64,000 nucleotides of DNA from Prinia subflava (lineage: Eukaryota > Chordata > Aves > Passeriformes > Cisticolidae): contig NC_086249.1 in assembly GCF_021018805.1 (NCBI RefSeq), positions 80,068,472 to 80,132,471 of the forward strand, read 5' to 3'. How positions within the stretch are numbered: the stretch's first letter is position 1; each line of letters starts with the position of its first letter. A model generated the notes under the pieces. It was given only the letters and a program-made list of their open reading frames with translations, was not told the origin of the DNA and ran no database searches. Below, piece by piece: positions 1 through 12,702 of this stretch. The position numbers were made by a program, and so were the translations under genes.

Positions 1-3000
1 CTGGGTTCTGTCAGAACAAAAGATAAACCACATATCTTAGATAAGGAACTGCTCAGGTAGCTGTAAAAAATTGTCATGGAGTCATCGAGTAGTGAGAAAA
101 ATGAAATAAAATGTTCTTTGGTAATAAGGCAAACAGTGTGAGCTGACCACTAGAGCAGAGATCTTTCCTCCCCCTCTCCTGTGCCTCCCACACGCCTTCT
201 AACTGCCTTGGGAAGCACTCTATGTCTTCTACACGTTCCTCTTGGCTATCCCCAGATATTTTCCCCATCCCCTGAGTAATTCTGCTGCCCACCAGCTGGG
301 GATATGTATGTGCCATGGGCCCCCAGCCAGTCCTGCCTGCAGGGTCGGGGCTGCTGAGCTGGGCAGCCTGGAGGAGTGGTGAGTGCTCCCTCCTGCCCTC
401 AGTGAAAACAGCAGGAGTTGTCTCTCTCCTAAGCAGCACCTCACCTTGAACACCTTTGCCAGTAATTATCATGTCTGAGACATCTATCTCCCTCTGTGAA
501 ATGGGATGATGTATTTGAAAAAAAGGCTGTTGTCACATGTACCTGAGGAACATGCACCTTTTTCCTTAGGAATTCAGACTAAAAGGAGTGCCTGTCTCAG
601 AAATTCACCTTTGACATGAAAACTATTCATGCAATTCAAGAGATGTGACAGCCTACAGTTCTGCTATAAGTATCATCCTAATGATCATATGAGCAGAAGA
701 TTTTTATTTTTAATGTGCATTTATCATTGTGATATTTTTTACCTAGCACATTTAATTCACACACACACACTCGCTCTCACTCTCTCTCTCTCTCTCCCCA
801 GTCATTTACATTTGGGCATTTAAAACAAATCTAAAACGGTGCTGATGTGTATGCATGTGCTCACAGGTACTTATAGGTTCCTGGAGAGGTCCCTCCTGTT
901 TTCTGTCCTCTTATTTTCTCTCATTATTCTTCCTTCTCAGACTGGAAAACAAAGACAGAAGATTGCAGCTCCCAAATATCACTTCAGGGAGGACAAAAAC
1001 ATAAGCTATGGTCTCAAGGAGACTGAGTTGCTATCTGCTCTTTCTATCTGAAATGCTTTTTAATATTATTAAGCTTATTTTTCCATCAATACTGCACTGT
1101 TTACTTAACTCTCCCCTACACAGTTGTCCATGTAGACCAAATAACTCATTTCAAATGCCAGTGTAAAGTACATGAGCCTAATTTGTTTGTGGGTGATAAA
1201 GGTCATATAAATTTAATATTCATATTTTTTCACTTCTAAATACATGGTCAGGAAAATACAGTACATTCATACAAGTGTAGGAATGAGGCATAAAGTTTGC
1301 AATGAAAGTAATATTTTAATAACTTATATAACCCTTTTCAGATACCCAAATCAGGATGGCAACATAAAACGAATAAGCAAAATAATTTCTTAACATAAGA
1401 CATAGTCTATATTAAACCAAAACCTAAGTCTGGCTGGTTTGCCACTTGAACAGAAGGTTTATTTTTATGTGTTCTATAATTTGATCAGACTTTGGACTGC
1501 AAGTAATTGAGGACAGGCAGGTGTAGGAAGAGTAAAGGCAGAATTTTGTACCAAGGGATGTGATTTTTGCATCGTGTTCAAAGCAGAAACAGAAGTCAAG
1601 GAGCACACCTCCACCAGCACCCTCAGGATTAAAAACATGGAACAAAATTAAGTGCTTTCAAACAGTAGACACTTAACCCCAGGCCTCTCATAGCCTCTTC
1701 AGAGGGTCTGAAGCTCTCTCCCTCCCTCTGTCCTCAGGTACAAGGAAGAGGCAGTGTTCACATCCTTTTGCCCCCTCTGCTTTTCTTTCTGGTCCATGCA
1801 GCAAATCACTGTCAGTTCCTACTGCCACACAGCACTGCCATGGCTCCAGTCTCTCTCACTGAGGAGCTTTGTTTGGATTCGACTTTGGGGAGATTCCCAA
1901 TGGGAAAAATTGTCTATCTCTTCTTATCTCAATGAAATGTTGGCATTGGGCAATACAAGGGGTGGAAGAATAAGAAAAACCTAGCTAAATGTTCAGAAAA
2001 ACCCTCTATGTTCTCCAGAGAGTCCTGAATGAGGATGGCTATGTTTAGCCCTATACGCTGTGTACATTGCTGTGCTAAAAAGACATGTTGTTATAAGGCT
2101 TTAGAGAAGCTTTCGTGAATTTCCATTGGTCAGCAAAGATTGGTTTTCTTCCCTTCAGTGACGGTCTCTCCAACCTGTGATGGTCTGGACAGTTTCCTCT
2201 GGTGAGCAAACTTTCTTCAAAGAAAGGTTTCTAGGGGTGCAAATCCAGTAAGAGGAGATTAGTCAGGGTCAACTGAGAAATCTCCAGGAAAAATATAAAG
2301 ACTCTCTTCTGGATCCACACAAACTCTTTGTCTCTCCCTGGCTGAATTACTGCCCTACTCCTCAATAAAGCACTTGAATTAGCAGTTGGCAGCTGGCCAG
2401 CATGTATTTCATTCTACCCAAAAGGTGAAAGGCAGGGAATTTGTGAGCTTTTCAGAGCAAGCCAGGGATGAGTTTGCTCAGCAGAGACTGAATATCTGGC
2501 TAACAGCTTGCCACAGCTTTTGTCTGCCAATGCTATCATTTGGTCTATCCACCCTTTGTCCCTCCTGATTTCTTTTCACGCTAACACAGAACAACGGGCT
2601 TGCCCATTTAACTCTGCAGGCTAAATTTCAGCATCGTTGCTATGTATTAGACCTATTTTCACCCCAATTTAACATCAATAGAGTAATTTTCAGAGTTCTT
2701 AACTGAACCACAAATCTTCTAAATTACTTTTTTACTTCTTTTGTATGGATTCAGCTTAATATTTAACATTTCTTCTAATTTAGTGTTTATGCAAATGTTA
2801 CACTTTTGCTCCTCCTCTTTGCTTTCTACTTGGATCCAGGCTTAGAGGGCATCATGGCCATATAGCTTTACTGCTGTCCCTTCCCATTAGACTGATCTGA
2901 GGAATCAGCTGTGATCACAGCCTAATGCTGTTGGACCAGGTTACAGCCTATGACAATGAACTTGTAAGCAATAATACTTTACAGTAATTTCTTTTGTGTC

Positions 3001-4844
3001 TGCAGAGTAAAGGTGCAGTACCTTCTTTCTCATTCTGGCTCTTCAAGCATTCCTATCCCTAAATTGTGACTGCAATTAAAAGAAGCAACATGAGCTTGAG
3101 GACCCCATGGCTAGGTGCTTTTAACCGATACCCACCCTGAAAGTGTTTGCATTGCTTTTAGGAACATCCCAGTTTAAGAAATCTGATTGTGACAGACAAC
3201 ACATTTATACTTGCCTAAACTGGCTTGTCTTGTCTTTGTGAACACAAGATTTTTAGAAACTTTCTCAGAAGTTGAAAGAAGCTTCCTCTCTGTCCCTTCA
3301 GAGCTCTCTGGGTCTTGGACTGAGGTTTTTAACACAGACTGCATAAACACAAATGGCTGGTAAGTCTCTACTTGAGAAGGGGCTCTGAGGAGTCTAATAA
3401 TACACTGGTCTCAATAGTGTCAATTTAACAGTGAGTTTTCATTTATTTGCAACAGCATAGTTCTTTTTGAAAAAGGTAGTTGTTTCCATTCCTGAATTTT
3501 TCAACAACTGAAATGCTGCTAAGGCTTAAATATTTCAACAGAAGGGTGAGATGGTGGTGTATGTCTAGCCTTCAATAAGTTTAGGGTTTTCCCAGTGAGG
3601 TAAGCCTTTTTTCTGGCAATGTTACTAACATGATTTGATGATAACCTTGCAATATCTCATGGCTCTCATAAAAATTGGAGCCCCCTTGGTTTTGTCAAGA
3701 GATACTATAAAATACAACCTACAGTTGCAGGGCAGTTCTCAGTGTTTAGGCAAGCCAGGTAGGATTGCCTTGCCAGAAGCTGAGGTGAGGGTTTACAGGG
3801 ACAGACAAACCCATAGTCCTGGCTTTCTCTCAAGTGCCCCACCCATGACTGGATGGTACATAAGTTATCACTCAAAATATCTGGAAATGGCAATAGACAT
3901 TACCTTGTCAATACCAGAGGGCTTTCTCACACTTTTAAGAAAATAATTCAATATTCTATTTTAAAAGTACAGTAAGATAAAAGAGAACTGCCACAATAAA
4001 AATCTTTTTATGGCAGGATAGGTGCTTTGGGTTTGAGTGTTCCACTCTATTTTTGCCTTTCTGGGTGGAAGAGCCTTAGGATTCAATGTGTCCTGGCAGT
4101 CCGTCTGTGAAATTGCATTTCAGATGACAGGAAAGGGATTTTTAAAAAAGCTGAGAAAAGACACATGAAGGGAACAAAACTCTTTCAGAAGATAAAACAG
4201 CTTCAGAAGAATTAAAGTTCATATGCTTGCAGCTGGAATCTACTCTCATAGTGCCTGGTGCTGATGAACTTTGATATCACAAAGCACAACACTGACAATT
4301 CTGACTATTTTTAAAAATGTAAAACGACCACAAATTGCTAAAGGTGGGAATAGCATTCCTGGAGTGTATTGTAGTAGTAAGATCAACTGCTGTCATTAAG
4401 GATTTGTATATCTGTTTGCTCTAGTATTCCTCTCTGAAGTCTTTCCTGCTGTGACAGAGAAAAAGCAGGCTAGAGGAATTGATAAAACACTTCCAGAGCC
4501 CTGAAACAGACATATATCTTCTTGTTCTTTCAGTTGGCATTGCTCCTGTTCAGTTTACTGCATCTTGTTCTTCAGAAAATGAGGCACTGCTCATTTAATC
4601 TTTTATATCACAAACACAAGAAATCTTATTCATATTCTCTGGTACTTGTGGTACAAAGAACCATTTTCATATGCTTTAAACAAAGTAGTATCTTTTAGCT
4701 TTTTATGTATTTCAAACACAGAGTGACGCTCTAGAGGTGAGTTTCATCCACAGTGAAAAAAAGCTGAGTTCATGCAGTCTCAGGAACCAGCTTCAAGATG
4801 ACTGGCATCATTGAGAGGAAGCAGTTTTCTTAGTAGGGAAGAGT
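1..4844. other. Gene-free AT-rich background
   Basis: I see no gene here. The open reading frames are short, have no recognisable domains, and overlap on both strands as expected by chance. The only structured sequence is a CA/CT microsatellite near 757-797, listed separately. The base composition and lack of conserved coding signal suggest intergenic or deep intronic bird DNA. Whether it lies inside an intron of a large gene cannot be told from the window. Confidence 0.7.
757..797. repeat. (CA)n/(CT)n microsatellite
   Basis: A short run of CA repeats passes directly into a run of CT repeats. It is an ordinary compound microsatellite and creates a spurious Leu/Ser-rich reading frame. Confidence 0.85.
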
Positions 4845-4950
4845 ATCACAGACCCATGGAGTAGTTCAGTTTGTAAAAGACCTTAAGAGGTTGGCTGTTT
4901 CTGACCATTCAAGGTAGGCCCAGCCTAGATCAGAACATCACCTTCTCTCC
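4845..4950 (-). repeat. Degenerate CR1-like 3' end fragment
   Basis: The + strand reads as a cacagac-catgga-tagttcag start followed by a 'aaaagacctt-aagag' segment. This resembles the reverse complement of the 3' untranslated end of CR1 LINEs, the dominant bird retrotransposon. The match is old and interrupted, and neither boundary is sharp. No reading frame survives. It is a by-eye family call. Confidence 0.4.
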
Positions 4951-7900
4951 AGACAGCATCACCTAAAATTGTTTTATCTTTACATTTACCTGCAATGACC
5001 AGTGCTTTGGCAGAGCTCAGATTTTTTTAAAGAAAATACATAATTTCTTTAGAATAGGCAAGATGAAAATGTGTGACGCTTTCCAAGCACTCAACACTGC
5101 AAGTAAAATTGGAATACTGACAAATGAAAGAGAAGATAACCTTCATTAGTGACAGTAATTTTATTAATCTGGAAGCTGAGTCATATTAAGAGTCTGTGAC
5201 TCTCAGAGGAACTTGAGTTATGTTAAAATCTGCTGATAGAAGAGGAATTCCAAACTAAAAAGCTACAAAGGAGCGAAACCTGAGATGCTATTTTTGCCAA
5301 CTAGACATGCTCTCAAAGTAGCAGCACTAACTACACAGAGTCTTCTATGAAATGAGTTGGGCAAAAAAACAAGGGAGGCAGTCACATCTGCAGTACCCCA
5401 GCTAATGGTTAAACTCAATGTACACAGAACAGAGTTTCTAAACAGAATTAAACTGTTCTGACCTCTAGACAGTCCTTGCTTTTGAAGAAAAATTGAAGTG
5501 ACCCTTTAAGTATGGGAAGAAATTTCTCCTGCACCTGGGACTCTCTAACTGTGGTCAGGGGACCACAAGCTGATTCCTCAACATGGCCTCAGTATGCAGA
5601 AAAAGGGAGGCTGGAGCAACCACAGAGCTTAAAGGACAGGGAAAAGGCAAGGAGGAGGAGAAGTAGAGAGTACCAAAGAGAACTGGGCATAATCCTTCTT
5701 ATTTTTGTGCTCCAAAATTTCCATCCAAAAAATAGTGCTAAACCTACTATTTGGGGGGGGAAACAAAAAAAACCAAAAAAAACCCCAAAAAAAACCCCCA
5801 AAAAAACAAAAAAAAAAAAAAAACCCCAAAAAAAAACACCAACAAACAAAAAAAAAACCCCACCAAACAAACAAACAAAAAAAAAAAAACACCCAACACC
5901 AAACACAACAACAAAGTAAGCAAAACAAACAAACAAAAAAAAACCTACACAGGGATAGGGGAGAAGGAGGTTTATTGCAATTTTCCAGAAGTCAGTAATG
6001 TCAAAGCGCTTTTCTTGATGTGTTCAAGACAGGTGTATTTTATGTGGTGGAACTGGGTTCCCTTTTTAAGCTAGTATGCTTCAGGGCGCATGATTTCCTT
6101 TCCAATCTTTGTTCACAATCCTGGGAGCACAATGACAATGTAAACACTCAAAATCTGAGGCTGGCAATGTTTCCTGGACAGTAAGGAGTAAAATGACAGA
6201 TATTCAGAAAAATGCAATTATTTAGAGAGGGGAGAAAATCATCTTTCTGCAACAGTAACAAACCGAGCTACCTTCTATTTTTTAAATCATATATTTATCA
6301 GTCAAAGATAAAATTAGGCAGACTTACTGAAAAACAATTGCCAGTGTGAAGGGTAGGGGAGGACATTTTCTCTCCCTTTTTTGTAAGAAACAGCATACGA
6401 TTAAATAACATTGGAAATCTTGTCTGTGCACAGTGTGAGAAAGAGATATGGAAAGAGGCAGAGCAATAAGATCACTCTGGCATCCACCCCTTCAGGCAGT
6501 CTCCAAGTCTCTCGAGCACTGGTCAGGATGTGTCACTGGCTTCAGCAGGACAACTGCCTTGCCTTACAAGCAAGAATTTCAGCATTTTTGTTAGGTGGAG
6601 CTTAACTCTGCCCTGCTGCATGTAGATGTGTGCTGGGAGGGTGTAGTGGGAGTAGGACAGGAGCAACAGCAGGATTGGGAGGAACCAAAATGATTATGCA
6701 GAGAGGGACTAAAGTAGCAAGGGGACAAATAAGTGTATGTAGGGAAAAAGAAAGATTTACTGTTACATTCGATCTCAGTATTAATTAAAATGTACACTTA
6801 AATTAAGTACACTTTGAATTACGGGGTTATCACTCTATTTTGGAATACTTGTGTCTCTCTGAATGGCTGAAGACTCATTTTTGAGGTTTACAATGTCACC
6901 TTTGATAAAATTGTATTTCCATAATTCACAGTGCTTGTTAAATTGTTACATATAGAACAGTATGTATTATAAATTAAAGCCTGTAATAGGTTTTAGGGCC
7001 AGTGACTACACTGAAAAAATATTGAACACATAATTTATTTGATCTGGTTTGTCATTAATATTTGAATAAATTATTCAGTGGAGAGTCATTAAACAGGTAG
7101 AAATGGTCAAAACCTATCAGGGATATTTGCTGAATATATTACGATATTCCACAACAGAAAAGGTAAGGTACATAAAAGAGCATGTCTGCTTCTTCAGCAT
7201 GTTTCAGTATCAGTCATGGATTAGTGTTTCTCTCAATATTTCTTCAAATTTCAAGCTCTATTTTCTTTCCTGAGATCATTTTGAGTGTAAAGCTAACTCA
7301 ATTTTTTCCAAGGTGTAATATATTTGGGGAGATATATTTACACTTAGCCATTCCTGACAACAGAGCATTGTTACACTTCAGTATTGTGCTGTTCAAACCA
7401 GAGCCTTCTTAGGCAAGGAAGGAGTTTATACCCTGCTACAATAATATTAATGTACTGAGGATTTTTTAAAAGTTTGGCGATGCATATAAAAATATAAAAC
7501 ATCTTCAGATAAAGAAAATGTCCCTGACTGGACACTTCTTTTGGGGAAAGGCTGAAACTGCAAATTACTGCCACAGTAACCCAGGGAACGTTCCAAAATA
7601 TCAAGGAAACTAAAGCAAAGGCTTGCAGAAATTTATTTTGATCGACCTTTACATCTTCCACTTTATCTAAATTGAAGAACAAACCCATATAAAATCATTA
7701 GAAATTCTCTGTAATACACAGCTTAAACCTCTCATGATAGGATAACCTATAAAACAGATGAGGATGCAATAAAAAAAGATTGCTTGTAATCCTGTGGAGT
7801 CTTCACGGGTTATGACTGGAGTTGGGAGCTAAAAAAAGCTGAGTTTATGATCTCAGATCCATGTAGGACAGATAACTAAAGGAAACGTGCCAGATGAGCC

Positions 7901-10900
7901 AAAGAAGATTTTGGCTGCAATCAAGGGAATTTACTATCACATTTTTCACTGTTTGGGGCCCAAACCCAGGATGTTTGTGAATATCAGTAGGCAATTACCA
8001 GCAAGACTCTGATCACTGCAGTAATAAGTGATGTCAGTAAAAATATATAGTAATGAATTTAATCTTGATAGTCTTTCACTTTGTTTGGTTGATCTATTTT
8101 TTAGTAAATTATGTCACTGGAAGGTTTTCTTGATTAAGGTATACCTAAGCATTTAATTGTTGATCCTAAAATTGGGGATAAGTTCTGTCCTCTTCCTTTT
8201 TGTGTATCATCCATGAACATTAATCAGAGGTACCTTATAAAAAGATCAAAAGCAGCAACTTCCTCATTACAGACTATAACTCCCTGCTGGCTGATGGAAA
8301 AATAGGTTTATGAACTGAGCAAGGAGAGAAGACCATGTAAAATCAGCATAACAAAATAAAAGGAATGGTCAGGTTTGTTAAGAGGGGAGAGGAAAAGACA
8401 CAGACTATAACTAACATTTAACCCTAATAATATCCAAATTTATAATTTTTTCTGGGTTTCTGCTAATCTGAACAACCCACTACACCTTAATAAATAGTGC
8501 TGATGACACATTAATATAAATAATTTCTTTGAATTTTGTGATGTGCAGGCAGATCAGTTAGTAGATGTCAAAGTAATGATCAATATATTGCATTGACAAT
8601 GAATTTTGTTTGACAAATAATAATACATAAATAACTGTAATTGACACCTGAAGAACTGAGTTCTGGAAGCTCTGTCTCTATTTGGTTTATTTTCTGTATC
8701 TGATGTTTATTTATTTTTTTACAGCTTGTTGCAAGGATTCTTCAGAATGATAATTCTCCAGATATAATACTAAGTATTACACTTGATTCTTGACTTCTTA
8801 AAGAAGAAAATCTATTTCTTGATGCAACTTTTAAAAGTTCTTGAACTGTACTCTTACAGGCTATAGAATTTAAAAAGTAAAAATTAAACCCACAAGATAT
8901 ATTAAAATAATTACACTGGTGTACTTGAATAGCATAAATTATTAAGGATAGAGCCTCTGTGTTAGATTTATGCAGCTGAGAAGAGAAAACCTGGAAAAAG
9001 CATGTATCAAAATATTCAATATTCCACAAAGTGTAAATTAAAAATGAAAACTACACCATGGAAAATATTACTTTGAATGTTAATTGTAGCACAATAATGA
9101 AGAGGAGCTGGAGGATGATAGTGTCTTTGTTCTGTGCAGAATTTATTTGCTCAGATCCACCACTAATATCAGGGGAAAGCCTTTGTCTGAACTGTTATGA
9201 ACTCTGCTCAAAATGAATGTCAGGAAGAGTGGCACTGCAGGATACCTAGGCACGAACCTGTGGAATGCTTTGAATGAATGCCACATAATCACTACGTTAT
9301 TATTCAAACCCCAAATACATGCTGAGAACCCAGCTAAAACACTGTCATTTTTTCTCATTAGCTTTCTATGAGCCTGAATATTCCCAGTATAAAATAAATG
9401 AGAATACTTTGGGGAAAGCAAATAGTTCATCAGTGTTGCCAAAAGTGTCACAATCAACTTGGGCTGTTACTAAAACAACAAAACATTATCTTAGAGAATG
9501 ATATTTACTGCAGCTATCTCTGCCCTGTCTGGGCCATCAGCTCTCATGAATATCTGGAAAGCCTCATGTCCATACCAAGGCATTGTGCTGGTAGGCATGC
9601 AGATTGGATGACAACGTTGTAACAGTGGGTTTGACATGATAGTTGTTCTTTATTGTACTGGAGAAGTGACGATATCTAATAGGTGTCATGGGGTGTATAA
9701 ATATTTTACAAATAATGAACCAAGACACAAAGTCCTTACTCAATTACTGTTTGGGCAGAATTCTTTTGTTCTCATAAATAAAGCCGGATATGGTCTCCAA
9801 GTGCTTATTCTACAGAACTGTTATTAGAAGAAAATCACTGCAAATGCAATTATTTTCAGGACAGCACAGCAAAGAATGCCCTATTCCCCAAGTAGAGATC
9901 AAACCAAATAATTAGAAAAAAAAGAAAAAAAATGAACTCTCCAGAATGATTTGGTGAGTAATCAAAAGTAACAGAAAACACAATCTATGCCAGTGTATAT
10001 GATTCCACTTCAAACACAATGGCAAAATGAAATGCAAAAGCAAAGAAAAGGCAGACAGGGACATGTGAGTTGTGTTTTATTGTCAATCTATATAAGAAAT
10101 CACTGGTAAAAGGCAGAATATGTAAACACATGTCTTTTAAAAGCTGATAAATTGAAAGGGGAAATGGCATGGCAATCCATGGGCTGTTTCTGTCAGCATA
10201 AAATTTTCATAAATATATGTTTTATGTAATCTGCTTTTGGGGAATTTTCTTTTCCAATCTTGGCTGTGACAGGTTCTTCAATCAATTTATATAAAGGCAC
10301 AAGGATTCTGTGAGCAATCGATTCTTATTGGAAACCCCTGTCATAAGTACTCATTCTTAAAAATATTTACTCATTGCAGTATTCCCCACTGGATCATCTC
10401 TGACAGTTTATTAAGGGCCAATCTTAATAAGCAGCCACCATAAAGTTACCATAAATACCTGTTTTAAATATCAGACATGGAAAATGACTAGGATACCACT
10501 GTATGTGAACACCTAAAAAAGTTATCTGTAGCACAGAGACCTGGCCAAAACACAATTTAGGGATTTGCTGTAAATTTCCTCTTCTTTCATTTGGTTCAAG
10601 TCCCAGCTGAACACCTGGAAGGGTGGATAACAACTAAAGCTAAAGGGCTATGCTTTTAGAGAAATGAATTAGACACCAACAAAGCTAGGACTAAGAGGAG
10701 AGCTAGGACTAAGTAGAGAAAATGTTCCCCTTAGGGGTGTGCTGTTCTGGAATAAGGTCCTCTGGGTATAATAGGTTTGGGCAGCAGGGTCTGCAGGTGC
10801 CCTGTGTGGAAGGAACTGCCTGGGATGTACCTAACAGGTTGGGCCCACTCTGACACCACTGTGAGAGATGCTGGGACAAGGACATCCCCAAGGAACTGCA

Positions 10901-12379
10901 GTCATTGGTGACCCACAACAGAGCAGAGGAAAGCCAGTAAGAGGCAGAAGTTAGCAGGAAAAAACAACATGCACACAATCCAAACAACCCACACTCCCCA
11001 CCTCTTCACAGAAGGCATTGTCTGAGTGTAACCACAGCGAAAATAAGGGAACTTGATGTGAGGATGAGAGAAGAGTGTTTGGCTGAAGTTGGGCTTGGGA
11101 AAGAAAAGCTTTCTGTTTAGATGTTTAATTGTACTTTTTTAATGCCAAAACTAGTGATCAGAACCTTGTGTTAATTAAAGACAATAATTGGGTTATTGTG
11201 TCAAAAAGATTAAACTAAGTACAAATTGCAGAAAACAAGCCAGTTTTGCCTGCAATGGTTGCCAGTAGCAGCAGCAGGACCAGAGAACTTGTGCTGATAC
11301 TCAGTATTTTAACCAAGTATGCACCTGCAGAGTGAAAAGCTCATACAGAGTACCTGCCAAGCTGAGTCTCATCTGCTTGGAGGTTAATGCTTAGAAACAA
11401 GGGCCTAAGACCAGCACAAGGCTGGGTCTTTGTGTGCCAGAAAGGAGTAAGTCACTGGGAGGAAAGCACTCAGGGGTCTGGCTGGCTGCCTTTGAACCTA
11501 TTGGATAACCAAAAGGTCTAAGGTACAGCCTTTGCTTCTGGAAAAAGATACTGCAGCAGCAGCTCCATTGCCTATATTTTAACTCCTTTTATTGATGACA
11601 GAAATGCATTGGAAACCAGTCAGTATTTCTAAGACAGTGACATAGATAACGCCTTCAGCAGGTCTGTGCCCCCTTTGCTACACTGAACCCCTGTTTTTAA
11701 AAGACGTGGTTTTCTGTGACAGGTGGCAGACTTGGTGACCAAGGATGTCGTCAGAGACTGAAACAGGTCATGCCTCAAACACTGATATAAAGTTTTGCTC
11801 ATTATAACAAAAACTGTATAAAGAAGCTACAACAAAAGAAGCCTCCCTGAAGACACCTGTGACTTTGGACTGGAACTTTGCACTGGGATTTCTGAGATTA
11901 GATAAAGGGAAAACCCATTCAATCACCTGAAACAAACAAGTAAGCAAGGAAAAGAATGTCAGACAAACCCAGCAGCCGTGCTAAGAATCATCTTTGGCTT
12001 GCTTCAGGGTGGGGGAGGCCATAGCCCCAGACCCACTTGCTGGGAGCAGGTTTGCATAGATTTCCCTCCAACCAAGGTGGGGGAGAAAGTTTTGGGGTGT
12101 TGTAACCTCTGCTCAGGGGCTGTGAGCGCATCCTCCCTTACACAAACTGGCTGTGGAACCCCAACCTCAGGAAGGTGACATCCACAGAACATTCACTTGA
12201 GAGGCAGCTGAGAGGGTGCCTTAATCCATCAAAGGCCTCTGAAGTGCCCCCAGAGTAATTTCTGAGCCCTTGCACCACAGGGCTGCACGGGATGCAACAA
12301 ACCCAGAATCTGTTGGAAGAGACAGTGGCAAACTGCCCCCCTCCTAACCCCAAGGGAGGTGCCTGGATTTTCCTACCTA
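4951..12379. other. Gene-free AT-rich background with an A/C-rich tract
   Basis: No gene is supported. Lys/Asn/Pro-rich and Phe-rich reading frames at 5512-6074 are translations of the A/C-rich tract on either strand. Elsewhere the reading frames are below about 110 codons and carry no motif. The more GC-rich part at about 11.7-12.35 kb may be the upstream part of the LTR-like element called at 12380-12702. Confidence 0.65.
5752..5943. repeat. A/C-only low-complexity tract
   Basis: A short G run is followed by nearly 190 bases made almost entirely of A with clustered C on the + strand, including runs of A up to about 15 and several AAAC units. Strand composition is extremely asymmetric. It may have grown from the poly(A) or A-rich end of an old insertion, but no retrotransposon body is recognisable beside it. 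Confidence 0.85.
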
Positions 12380-12702
12380 GCCTGAGTGCATATTAACCCA
12401 TCAGATTCCATGTTTTCTGGGGGGACCTTCACCACCAAGACAACAAACCAGAGAGGATCAACAGAACATTGTTGGGATCCATGGAGTGGTGATATTTTCC
12501 TTATTCTGTCCCTGTTACTCTCTTTCTGTCCCATCCCCCCCCTCCCCCCCATTTTCTACTTCTTTCTCTCTCTCTCTCACTCTCTCTCTGTCCCATATTT
12601 ACTATCAAATAAAACCCATACTATTGTCACTGGCATATGGTCTCGTTTGCACCTCAGTTCAGGCAGAGGCATTTCTGAGAACCTTCGTAACTAGACCTTT
12701 AC
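12380..12702 (+). mobile_element. Probable 3' part of an avian LTR (ERVL-type?)
   Basis: A pyrimidine-rich CT/CCC segment (12531-12593) leads into an AATAAA polyadenylation signal near 12609, then a GT-rich stretch ('ggtctcgtttgcacctca') and a moderately conserved-looking tail. This order (pyrimidine tract, AATAAA, GT-rich tail) is that of an LTR R/U5 region and resembles passerine LTRs I know of. The 5' end was not found. The element may reach back to a TG at about 11715, but no target-site duplication pairs with it. It is not a coding region. Confidence 0.4.
12541..12593. repeat. C-run and (CT)n tract
   Basis: A poly-C run followed by CT dinucleotide repeats inside the LTR-like segment. 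It is simple sequence. Confidence 0.8.

Noticed and set aside
5512..6074. Lys/Pro/Asn-rich and Phe/Val-rich open frames
   Set aside because: These are translations of the A/C-only tract on either strand, not genes.
9143..9622. Overlapping 60-104 codon frames on both strands
   Set aside because: Overlap on opposite strands, no domain, no coding-like composition; chance frames.
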